A stretch of DNA of 64,000 nt from positions 87,248,501-87,312,500 of the forward strand of contig CM059585.1 in NCBI GenBank assembly GCA_030407085.1, in the 5' to 3' direction. Origin of the DNA: Trichopria drosophilae (Eukaryota; Arthropoda; Insecta; Hymenoptera; Diapriidae). Numbering within the stretch: the first letter of the stretch is position 1; each line of letters starts with the position of its first letter. The notes beneath the pieces are model-generated. The model did no database searches. It was not told the origin of the DNA and saw nothing but the letters and a program-made list of their open reading frames with translations. Made by a program: the position numbers and the translations under genes. This document shows positions 46,460-58,600 of this stretch, piece after piece.

Positions 46460-47257
46460 CCCAGCAATCGAATTTGGATAGAGTTGTATAGAATTGGATT
46501 CAATTATTAAATTGTGAATCCATACTTTGGTCAACGGTGAATCCATTTTAATACGTAAATACAATTCTATTCGTTCATACGAACAAAAAGGTTACTTTCT
46601 GAATTCATATGAATCCAAAAAAAGTTTTCTTTTTAAAAATTAAATCTTAAATACTTGCGTATTCAACATTACGGATTCAAAACTACCTAAGTTTACCCAT
46701 TTCAATCCAAGAAAAGTTTCCTATTTAAAAACGAAACATTGAATGCATCCGTATTCAACATTTCGCATTCAAAAGTAGCCAAGTGTATTCATTTCAATCC
46801 AAAAAAAGTTGTATTTCAAAAAATAAACTTTGAATAAAACTGTATTCAATAATACAGATTCAAAACTATCCAAGTGTATTCATATGACTTCAAAATTAGA
46901 GTATTTTTTATATTTGTCAGTTTGCAGTTTATTCATAATTGTGCATAATTCTTTTGAATTTTTATGGATAATCGATTTGAAAAAGTTACTTATGAGTTGA
47001 TACTTTTTGAATTTAATCTATTTCAATTCAGCAAATAAAGCTTTACGATTGTCTTCATAAAATTGAATATAAATGGATTACTTTTTCTGAAATTTAATCC
47101 GGCAAATTACGCTTCCGATTATATTTGTAAAATTTAATACAGATGGATTCCTTTCTTCGGAATTCAATCTATTTGAATACATATTTACGGAATGAAAGTA
47201 TGAATTCAAAATTAATTGAAATTTTCAATCCAATCCTATCCAATCTCGATTGCTGGG
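46460..47257. mobile_element. CCCAGCAATCGA-family element, left arm of a large palindrome
   Basis: Begins CCCAGCAATCGAATTTGG and ends CTCGATTGCTGGG, inverted terminal repeats. The interior holds AATCCAAAAAAAGT and AAGTGTATTCATTTCAATCC units of about 90 bp. No ORF. It is an inverted copy of 48253-49586. Confidence 0.82.
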
Positions 47258-47985
47258 AAAGGATCTTCTAGAGCTCGTTTTGATCTAGTTTGGTAATTTT
47301 GCATTTTCTCTTGTATGAGATCTCGTTACTTTTTGAGATTGTGCCACTTAAAGATGTATATATATTTTCTAAATTTGGCTTGGGTATTTTTATGGTCATA
47401 TCTAATAGAAGATTCCAAACATGAGCAATCCAGAACCGACTATAATTATATATATATTTATATATATAATTATATATATATATATATGGGCAAATCCACA
47501 GAACTTTTAACTTTACGCTTTAAGAAAAAAAAAATGTTTTCTCGCTGGCACACATTTAAAATCAACCTGAGTCCATTCCAAAAAAAATAATTTTATATAA
47601 TTTTATGTCACGTTGTACCTCCCTGCGCTGGAACAATTCCTTACAAGTCGTAACGTCCCGTTTTTTCTATATTTTGTATGTTTAGGAATGGACTCAGGTT
47701 GATTTTAAATGTGTGCCAGCGAGAAAAAAATTTTGTTTTCTTAAAGAGTAAAGTTAAAAGTTCTGTGGATTTGCCCATATATATACTTATAGTCGGTTCT
47801 GGATTGCCCATGTTTGGAATCTTTTTGTATTAGATATGACCATAAAAATACCCAAGCCAAATTTAGAAAATATATATAAATCTTTAAGTGGCATAATCTC
47901 AAAAAGTAACGAGATCTCATACAAGAAAAAATGCAAAAGTACCAAACTGGATCAAAACGAGCTCTAGAAGATCCTTTCTTTATAT
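47258..47985. repeat. Centre of the palindrome: ~320 bp inverted arms
   Basis: Arms 47258-47582 and 47684-47985 are inverted copies with very few mismatches, from GGATCTTCTAGAGCTCG at the outer ends to CCTGAGTCCATTCC at the centre. They include a TA microsatellite (47444-47486, shorter in the right arm) and GGGCAAATCCACAGAACTTT. The spacer of about 100 bp is GC-richer than the arms. Confidence 0.85.
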
Positions 47986-48252
47986 TGTCCCAAAAATATT
48001 TAACTTAATTAAGAGAGAAAAAAAATTATGAGACAAGAACTTCATGGAATAATGGAAAAATTAAGAAATGGATGGCAAAAAAGCCCTAAATTTGGAAGCT
48101 GCTTACTGGATGAAACATAGACATTCAACGCTATAACTATATTCTGGTTAAAGAATTACTATTTAGATGTGATATTTTATTTTTTTTACATTTCTTTTTA
48201 TTATACCTTTTGCTATAGTACCACCCTATCTTGTTAGAAATGCCTCACGCTG

Positions 48253-49586
48253 CCCAGCAATCGAGATTGGATAGGATTGGATTGAAAATTTAAATTCATT
48301 TTGAATTCATACTTTGATATCGTAAATATATATTCAAATGGATTGAATTCCGAAGAAAGGAATCCATCTGTATTCAATTTTACGAATACAATTATTATAT
48401 TTTTTATATAATATATTTTGGAGATTCCCATTATTAAATGTATATTTATAGTTTTAAGTATCAATTAAAAAATACAGTAACGCGCCATAACTATAATTAT
48501 ATATTTTAAAATCGAAATTGACGATCAACTCATAAGTAACTTTTTCAAATCGATTATCCATAAAAATTCAAAAGAATTGACTGACAAATATAACAAATAC
48601 TCTTATTTTGAAGGCATATGAATGCACTTAGATAGTTTTGAATCCGTAATATTGAATACAGATGTATATAAATATAAATATAATTTAATTTTACGAACAC
48701 AATTACGAATACAATCGGAAGCGTAATTTGACGGATTAAATTTCAGAAAAAGTAATACATTTGTATTCAATTTTATGAAGACAATCGTAAAGCTTTATTT
48801 GCTGAATTGAAATGGATTGAATTCCACAAATATCAACTCATAAGTAACTTTTTCAAATCGATTATCCATAAAAATTCAAAAGAATTATGCACAATTATGA
48901 ATAAACTGCAAACTGACAAATATAAAAAATACTCTAATTTTGAAGTCATATGAATACACTTGGATAGTTTTGAATCTGTATTATTGAATACAGTTTTATT
49001 CAAAGTTTATTTTTTGAACGAAAACTTTTTTTGCATTGAAATGAATACACTTAATTAGTTTTGAATTCAATATTTCGTTTTGAAGAAGGAAACTTTTTTT
49101 TGATTGAAATGGATACACTTGGCTACTTTTGAATCCGTAATGTTGAATACGAATGTATGCAAAGTTTTGTTTTTGAAATCCCAATTTTTTGGATTGAAAT
49201 GAATACACTTGGATAATTTTGAATCCATAATGTTGAATACGGATGTATTGAAAGTTTCGTTTTTGAAATACAACTATTTTTGGATGGAAATGAATACACT
49301 TGGACAGTTTTTAATCCGTAATATTGAATACGGATGCATTCAGTGTTTCGTTTTTAAATAGGAACCTTTTTTTGGATTAAAATGAATACACTTGGATAGT
49401 TTTAATCCGTAATGTTGAAACTTTTTTTGGGTTAATATATGAATTGAGAAAGTAACCTTTTTATTCGTATGAACGAATAGAATTGTATTTACGTATTAAA
49501 ATGGATTCACTGTTGACCAAAGTATGGATTCAGAATTTAATAATTGAATCCAATTCTATACAACTCTATCCAAATTCGATTGCTGG
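48253..49586. mobile_element. CCCAGCAATCGA-family element, right arm, with expanded internal tandem repeat
   Basis: Begins CCCAGCAATCGAGATTGG and ends AATTCGATTGCTGG. The right 500 bp is a tandem array. The first 700 bp contains sequence seen inverted in 46880-47257. Confidence 0.82.
48950..49430. repeat. ~90 bp tandem repeat, about six units
   Basis: Each unit reads roughly ATGAATACACTTGGATAGTT, GAATCCGTAATGTTGAATAC, GGATGTATTCAAAGTTTCG, then a T-rich part ending TTTTGGATTGAA. Units start near 48953, 49041, 49109, 49200, 49289 and 49381. The left arm of the palindrome has about three. Confidence 0.8.
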
Positions 49587-49587
49587 A

Positions 49588-50505
49588 TGTCGACGTGTTT
49601 CCATTCATGTACATACACTTGAAAACTGTTAATTATTAACTTACGAATTATAAAATGTTATGTATTTAATAATGATCGTTAAAATTTGTATCATGTACAG
49701 AGAGTAATATTTTCTCAAGTCTAATTATGTTTTAACTTGAGAGATTACATTGTATATTGTAAAATTTGGATAACTCAATATTAAAGTCTGAAAGTCTTTA
49801 TTTTCTGTCACTTTAAAAGGTGAATTTGACCCGTTAGCTGAAAATCACTCGTTTATAAAAAAAATATATTGTCAAATAAATGTTTAATTATATATAGCAC
49901 TTAATAAAGTATTCTTCCAAAAATATGACTATTGTTTTCATTTATCTTCCGTCCTTTCATCATTTTTTGGAGTGTCAAAGTTAACAGCATATAAATGTAC
50001 TTTAACGTTATTCCACCTGGTATAACTGCTGAAATATTTACATAAAATAACACAAAAGGAACAGGTATACACGCATTGCAACACTTTAAAACATTATTTT
50101 AACTTTTATATATTTTGCTCCAAATTACAATTTTTTAAATATTGAAACGAACATCTCGTAAACTACTTAACCGACTTACACTTTTTGTATTCTGATATAT
50201 AAAACTATGATGAAGATTGTTCCTGAATGTAAATTTTGCTGTCAAGAACGTAAAGGAAAAAGAAAGTTCGTACTGGAAGTCTAATATGATCACAAGACAC
50301 TATCATATTCGACGTCAAATTCTTCCGATAAAAAGCAAAACACTAACATACAAATGTCTTTGTATCAAATCCTTCCTATCGCTGTCATTACAAAATATTT
50401 AATGACATTTACAAAATCTAAATGAAAAACAAAAAGAGTTTATCTACAATAATTACATTAAATAAAATGGATTTCTAATTTCAATTTTTTTTCACGTCTT
50501 TAATA
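49588..50505. other. Non-coding stretch
   Basis: Nothing recognised. Confidence 0.5.
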
Positions 50506-51370
50506 TGGATCATTCCATGTCAGATTTACTAAAGATTTTTTTCTTGATTTCGACACAAATATACGTGTTTTTTTATTTTATATTTGAAATTATCGAGTTA
50601 TGATTTTTCAAAGTTTTAGATGGTATAAAAAGGCTCCATTTTCAACTGCCTATAACTTAAAACCGATACAAAAAATATTCTAAGGGATGAAAGTTTCGTA
50701 TTTAGATAAACTTTATGATGAAGTAATAAAAAATTTAAAAATTTAATTTTTAATACATGTAATTGTTAATTTTTATAAACAAATTCATTATTTTTAAGTT
50801 GGACATGATTTTTTAACATTTTTGTACACTAAAATTCTTCATTTATGTAGAAGATACTGTCCTAGTTTTAAAACTTATTAAGTTATATTCAATTTCAAAT
50901 CGTCAAATCAAAAATTCAAAAATAAATGCATTCACTAGTACTTGGATGAAAACTTGAAAGAAATCCATTCTGAAATAATTATCATTTTATGCTTAATAAA
51001 AGCAATTTTTCTCTTTATCATACATAACCTGATAAATTCTAAAACTAACTCTGAAATTTTTCACAGTATCTTCTACTAATTAAATAAAGAGTTTTAGTGT
51101 ACAAAAATTTTTAAAAATCATGTCCAACTTAAAAAAAATGAATTTGTTTATAAAAATTAACAATTAAAAATATTAAAAATTAAATTTTGGAATTTTAATT
51201 TACTTCATTGTAAAGTACATACAAAACTTTCATCCCTTAGAATAGTTTTTGTATATTGTTGCAGTTGAAAATGAAACCTTTTTAAAATAAAAAAAACACG
51301 TAATTTTAGTTTTGTGTCTAGAAAAAGAAAAAAAAAAATCTTGAGTTGTAAATCTGACCTGAAATGACCC
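50506..51370. mobile_element. Inverted-repeat element, arms ~380 bp
   Basis: Outer ends ATGGATCATTCCATGTCAG and, inverted, ATGGGTCATTTCAGGTCAG. The arms share AAGGGATGAAAGTTT, TTATAAACAAATTCATT, AAGTTGGACATGATTTTT and TAGAAGATACTGT in order. No ORF. Confidence 0.8.
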
Positions 51371-52682
51371 ATAATTGCATTATTCATTGTAATGAAAGGT
51401 TAATAAATAAAAGAACTCCTTTTATATACACTCATTTTTATTGGATTGATCTAAAACATAAAATACTTTGAAAAACTGTAAAACTTGTACAGAAAATAAT
51501 TGTTACGAAAATAAAAGCTATAAATCTTTTGGAATGTGTAACGATTGTAAAACTAAGTATTTCTGACTTACACCAATCGAATAAAAATATTAAAATTGAA
51601 AAAGATTGATCCAAGTTATTATTTTTTAGTACATTGTATGCAATACAATTTTGTAATACACTTCCTTTATGAAAAACAAAATCGATTGACAATACTGCAT
51701 CTTAAATCACTGTACATTTCCTTTTCGATACGTTTAAACTAACTTTTGTAGAAATATTAAATTTATATAAAGTTTTAGAATTTAAAGACTTCAAATCTCA
51801 AGCGCTATAGGGTGTATGAAAAAATTTCTTGACTGAAATAACAGTCAAAGGTGATACATGCAAGTCTAATTTCTTGATGATACATGCAAATAAATATAAA
51901 TTACTGTGTTCAAATATTTATATGTATAAATATTTTACTAACAAACACTAATACCGTGAAAGATAACTGTAAAAAACTTTAAAAATTAAATTTGTAGTAA
52001 TTCAACAAAAGAATAACATTCCTAAGAAAGTTTTCTCGAATTCACAGTTTAAATCTAAAAATGTCCTTTTTGTAAACTTTCCAATTTCAAAAAGTATAAT
52101 CAAGATTCTTCAATCGAGTACAAAAAAAACGAGGAAAAACCAATTGTTTCCTCAAAACTGATTCTACTCAATAACCTAACCTCTAAAATGATATCTGATT
52201 ATTTAATAATTCCATAAACTCTGAAGCGCTGGATTTCTTTATGTACGTGATCCAAAATGCATGCTGTATTGTATACATAACCGTACTCGCAGATGAATTT
52301 AGAAATGTGACATAATACGCTCAAACATCGGTTGGAATTAACAGCTCCCTTTCCTTCGCGTACAACGCGATAACACTTCGAAGGCTCTTCAACGGTAGTT
52401 CCATGGAATTTCTTCGATAACGCTTTGTGTCTTTCTTTTTGTTTTGTACAAACCGATGAAAAGCACTACGAACGTTCATATGTACAAAACTAAACTATTA
52501 AATTTACGAAGTGGAAGGTCGCTTTCGAACGGAAGCCAGATGATGAGTCTCTTCCGAAAACGAATTTCAAAGTCCTATTCTTTAAAAATTATATACATCA
52601 GCGTCGCTCATCGACGGCAAGACTCGGAATTGTTCGGATGTACATGTCGAATCATTAAAAAACTGATTTAGTTAATTTACAC
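51371..52682. other. 3' region of the E2F gene
   Basis: Downstream of the E2F stop on the minus strand, so its near part should be 3' UTR. No other feature recognised. Confidence 0.5.
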
Positions 52683-55600
52683 TCATTTCGCCGTAATGTC
52701 GAAAAGATCACATACGCCTTCGCTGTCACTTAGGTTAAAATGATAATCCTTGTCTTCCGGGGGTGGACTTAATCTAACCAGTGGACCACAAACTAAAAAA
52801 TTAAAAAAATTGTTAGTACAGCGATAATGTAGATTAAAAATTAAGTAAAATGTGTACTTACTACCAGAATAGACTTCATCTATGAAATCTAAGTTCTGTT
52901 GCGAGTAACCTGAAACAAACATAATGTTTAGAAAAATTGTTTATTATTGTGAAAAAGAAAAAAGTTTATGACATACCTGTCATATTGATATCACGAAGAA
53001 CAATTCTTGCCTCCAGATCTAGATCGTCTTCGTCATCGTCTTCGGATACAACAGGCTCGACTTTACTCGCAGATTTTGGTGGCCTATGTGAAATAACACT
53101 TTTAATAAATTTAATTTATTTATCCGAAAGTTTTTATTAATATAAAGATAATTTGTTTGGTCTGAACCAAATAAGCTATTTATTTTTACAAAAGCTTATC
53201 CCCAAATCAGGCCATGTAATATACTGTCTGCTCTATGCAGGTCGAAAATATTGATTTACAATTTTCGAAGCGATAAGAGCAAAATTATGATGTGAATTTT
53301 TATCATTTTTACCTTCCAACTTTTCGTTTGGGTTTCGATTCTTCCCTCTTATCGTCTTCATCCTTTTCTCTTTTGATGCTAGGCTTCGATTCCTGTTGAA
53401 GCCTTAATTCTAACACTCTATTGTTATATGATTCTGCCAATTCGGGTTCCACAATGTAAACTGCGATTTCACCAGCTGGACTCTTTAAATGTAACTCGTA
53501 CGTTACTTCTTTTTCACCGTCTACATCTGTCATCTGTAAAAATTCAGTTGTTAATAAGTAAATAATCCTATTATTCATATTTTAGTACAGTAAACTACAG
53601 TTTTTAAGATTCTTATTCAAAATCACAAGAATGTAGAGATGTTTAAAGGATTTTCAACTGCATTGTAAAAAAATACTGTTGTTACAAATTTTCTTGACCG
53701 CTTTAATTAAATAAAAAATAATCTTTATAAAAAATCTTGGTATAACGGTCCTTGTACAAATGTAAATAAACAAAAAGGTAAATATTGCGTAACTGTGATA
53801 TCAGTTAACGTGGAAGATCTTGACTATTATTGGAAATTATATAGCATTGAAAAATGTATTTAACTATTGGAAATAAATGAAAAATATCCCTATGTTATGT
53901 ATATATAAAGCTGTAAAAAAGTACGTTTCGCACGAACGGTCATGTGTGCTCTTCGGCAGAGTCATGACCCTCTTACCCTGGATGTAATTATATAATAATG
54001 TAATGAAAAAGGAACTTTTTTCTTATTTAGAGTTTCGGGATCAAAAATATTTACCTTTTTGTTTATTTACATTTGTACAAGGACCGTTATACCAAGATTT
54101 TTTATAAAGATTATTTTTTATTTAATTAAAGCGGTCAAGAAACTTAAATTTACAGTGTAAAAGGTGGAAATAAAAATACCAGTAGGAATCGTAATTTTAC
54201 ATCGATTGTGTAATTTAAAAAAATTTAATTTTACATCGTCTTACACTGTAAAGTGGTTCTCGCCGTTCTTGTTGACCGCTGTGGCGCTGTTGACATATAC
54301 ATTGTATATGACCACACAGATGTGCTATTTCGTTTATTGAGTGACTTTATATTTTTAACGAAAAGGGAATTGAGGACATTACAAATTATAGGTAGCTGAA
54401 TTACAACAAATTTAGTTGATATATTGGTATATCATTCCAATCATATCTAAAAGTTACACCAAAACTTGGGACATTTCACCGAGCCAATGTAATTTTACAG
54501 TGGAAATGTAAAATCTTGCTAAAACTCGAGGAATTTTACAGTCCAATTGTAATATTACAGTACTGTCTAAATATGGAACTGATTTTTTCCACTAAACAGT
54601 GCACATGTAAAATTACATCGATAATGAAGGAATTTTACAATATCATATTTACAATGATTTTCACTAGTATTTTTATTTCCACTTTTTTGCTGTAAAATTA
54701 CATAGACTTTTTTTACAGTGTATGTTTTATACTTTTCTCCTTCAATCATTTTTTAAAAAATGGGAGCAATTAAAACAAAATAGTACCCAAAAATTACTTT
54801 AGTAAATCGAGCATAGTTTAAATTCAAATGTACATAAGGAAATGAAACTACCATGACTGAGAAGCCGAAAGCCTCCTCTTTAATTCCCTTTTTTTATTTT
54901 TTCTGTACGTTAACTTGGCGATGAGATATCAACATTTTAAATGAGCCAAAATTCCGCAAGAGTGATCACATACTTATGACCGGTACTGTATATATAATTT
55001 AGTAATGGACTTATTTATAATAACATTTAATGTCATTGCGCTGAAATTTAATCAGTATCTTGTTTCAAATTTATTTTTTAATATATGTTTTATCTTTATA
55101 TCAATATTTTTTTATATAAATGGGGTCTTATGCTGTTTCATCTGGGCTGCCACAAGGTTCCCATTTGGGTCCGATACTTTTCATTCTGTTCATGAATGAT
55201 TTACCACAGCGCCTTACATTTGCAAATGTTTTGTTATATGCTGATGATGTTATGCTTTATGCTATAATATATATGTATTATAGAGTGCCAAGAATAGGAT
55301 TAACTACTAAACTTTATAAAGCCGGTATAGGAGTCTTGCTCTGTCAATGGCTTCTTGATTATTTAACAGATAGAACTCAATGTGTCAAATATAAGAACTT
55401 TCAGTCACGCTGGTTTCATGTTCCATCAGGAGTTCCACAAGGATCTCACCTTGGTCCGTTACTGTTTTTTGATATTTATCAACGATATCAATACTGTTTT
55501 TAATCACTCCCAATTTCTTCTGTTTGCAGACGATTGTAAGTCTTTTAGAGTAGTCAGTCAATCGGATGATGATGCGTTACTTTTACAGCGTGACTTAGAG

Positions 55601-58600
55601 TCTTTGCAAAAATGGTGTGCTACAAATCATATGGCGCTAAATACAAGTAAATGTAAAGTCTTGAGTATAACAAGATCACATTCGCCTTTACAATTTAACT
55701 ACATTATTAATGGTACAATTATTGAAAACGTATCTGTTATACGAGATCTTGGTGTGCTTATAGACTGTAAACTATCATTTGTCGAACACATTGATTATGT
55801 CACTAACAAAGCTTTACGCAACTTAGGATTTCTTAAAAGGCAATGTCAAGCATTTACAAATTTATCTGCGATTATAACTTTGTACAATGCTCTAGTTAAG
55901 TCTATTTTGATGTATAATTCAACGGTTTGGTCACCATTCTTTGAGGTGCACAAAAGAAAGATTGAGAGAGTTCAGCACAGAATTTTAGTATTTATAGCCT
56001 ACAAGTTGCGCATGCAGAACCCTACAGAATTTCGTAGCGGCTAGAATTAAATTGAGCACTCTGGAGTCTTATAGAACATTTTCTGATATTTGTTTTTTAT
56101 ATAAAATAGTTAATGGTAAAATACTTAGTCCAGAGTTGAGTTCCTGTTTTATTCAATTGGAAAACTCTTATATGTTCCGCAATTCCAGACTTTTTGTCTC
56201 ACAGAATTATAGAACTGAATATGGACTTAACTCTGTCATAAGTAGATTATTAAAACTCGGGAATAGCTCATCTTGCCCTCCATTAAATGACATTTTTGGT
56301 CGTTTTAAAAATCAAGCAAGAGTAAAACTCTTGCAAGATTATCGTTAACTTGAGGTTATAAAGTTATTACTGTTATATATATTATACTTTGTATATTAAT
56401 TATATGCGTATATGTTTTGTTACCATTTTATATTATCATTTGTTAAATTTTTTCTTATTCTTTTGCGAGTTTATTGTTATATCACATGTATTTTTTTTTT
56501 TTTGGGCAGTAATGCCCGTTTCTTGGTTAATAAATGAATAAATAAATAAATAAATAAATAAAAATATAACTATAATATTGTCAATTTAACTCGTAGTCCC
56601 GTTATATCTAATTTATTTGAACATCGAGTGGTCTCATATAGTCTACGCTCTTTTAGACCTGTTTGCGAGGGTCTCCATAAAACTAATTACGGCTTTTTCT
56701 CGACTATTAAAAGAGAATGGAATATATTACCGCACAATGTATGCAGCTTAGGTTTACTTCCGTTCAAATCAACAATAAGAAGATTTACTTCAGCTTTCGT
56801 TTAAAATTTTTTTTTTTCTGTTTAATTAGCTTTAGTTTTAAAATTAGTCGTTGGCTTTTGTAATTCATATTTTCGTTATTTTTTGTTATCTTTATAAATT
56901 GTACAGATTTAGTGCCAAAAGGCACATCTGTGCCATTAATCTCAATAAATAAATAAATAAATAAATATTCCTCTTTACTGTTAATTTTTATAGTTTCAAG
57001 TTTAAATATTTATACAGAACTGGGTTACGTGACTCGTAAAGATTCCATACAAATCTATAGAAGCAAAATTATAGTAAATAACCAATACAATTATTACTAA
57101 ATTAGATCATTAAATAACTTGTATATTACATTATTTACTCATAATATTTTTGAGATATTCCAAAAATAAGCACAATTAAGAAACGTACATGCATTAAATC
57201 TAGATAAAAAATGTAATAAACACCTTACCTGGTCCAAGTTGGGTACAGTTAATTGTGCATCCGGAGGTCCTTGAATCCCTAATATTAATTCATCTTTGAA
57301 TATTTCCTTCAGGTCCTCATACGTAATGTATGCGTATTTTCTATTAACGGAATCATTCTCAACATTTTTTATGCTTTGCTTCACCCATTGCGTGTGCATG
57401 TCAATCAATTTCTCGTGTTCTTCCAGTTTACAAAGTTCTTCTTTAAGTTCTGATAATTTTTCACCGACTTCCTGAGTATTGCACCCAGGACCAGCACCCC
57501 TATTCAAGTAATAACAATTATGAACAGTGTTTTCAACAGAATAATTAAATAATTATGGAAAAGCTTAAAAATGATTTAATCTACACAAAAACATTACACT
57601 GAAAATTAACGAAAAAAAATTGTAGTAGAAACAATAAAAAAGAAATAAAAAACAACAGTAAATTAAATAAAACAAACAATATCTTTAAAAAATATTATTA
57701 ATATGGTAAGAGTGAAATTCTATAAAAAATTTATTAATTGTTAATAAATATTGCGACAAAACGTTTTGTAATGAAAATATATGTTCTCGAAAGACTCATC
57801 TATAAATTTGTTTAAATAAAGAAGCAATGAACATACTTCCATTGGATACTGTTTTTACTCTTCTTTTCAATAAGTCCGATCCCTTCTAATACATTCGTGA
57901 TATCATATATCCGCCGCTTCTGCCGAACCTCCAAAAGGTCGGCCGCCTGGAACATAAAATCAAACCATCCACGTCGCAATTTCATACAAAAACAAGTTAT
58001 ATCTAAAACTATGTCCTAAACACCATTTAAAAATGTTATTGAATTTATTTTTATTGTAATGAATTTTCTTTTCAATACATAATTTCTTTAACAATTCATC
58101 GGTCTTAATTTCTTTATTTTTCCTTTTCTTGTGTTTTCCCATATTTCAGACAAAAAATAACCTTTGGAGTGAAAATTTTTTAACGTGACTTTACCAAACA
58201 CAAAAAACAATATGAAGATTGGACGACACACGGAAAGAAATTTTAAGTAAATGCCAATGCTCAGGAAAGTAACAGATACCGCACAATTTATGACGAATTT
58301 CAGATGGTATTTCGAAATTGTTAAAAAGAACATTTTTATAAGTAGATATACACTTTTATTACACCTTTTTGAATAGTTAATCATAATTTTCCAACTATTT
58401 AGTTATTAATAATTAATTTTAATGATCTATAAACGTTGAAACAGAAAAACTTGGTACTTTTCCGTATCGAAAACAGTGCAAGATACACTAAAAATGCATT
58501 TAAACTTTTTTGTAGAGCACAAAATTTCCTACAAAAAAGTCAAGGAGGGCCCTAGACTAAAGTTAATAGCTTAGCCACGAGCAACGATGGAATGTGCCGC

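Noticed and set aside
48950..49430. CRISPR-like array
   Set aside because: Units are contiguous ~90 bp tandem repeats without unique spacers, in a eukaryotic genome.
53681..54148. Extra E2F exon
   Set aside because: The sequence is an inverted-repeat element; the exon 3 to exon 4 join already gives an unbroken marked box.
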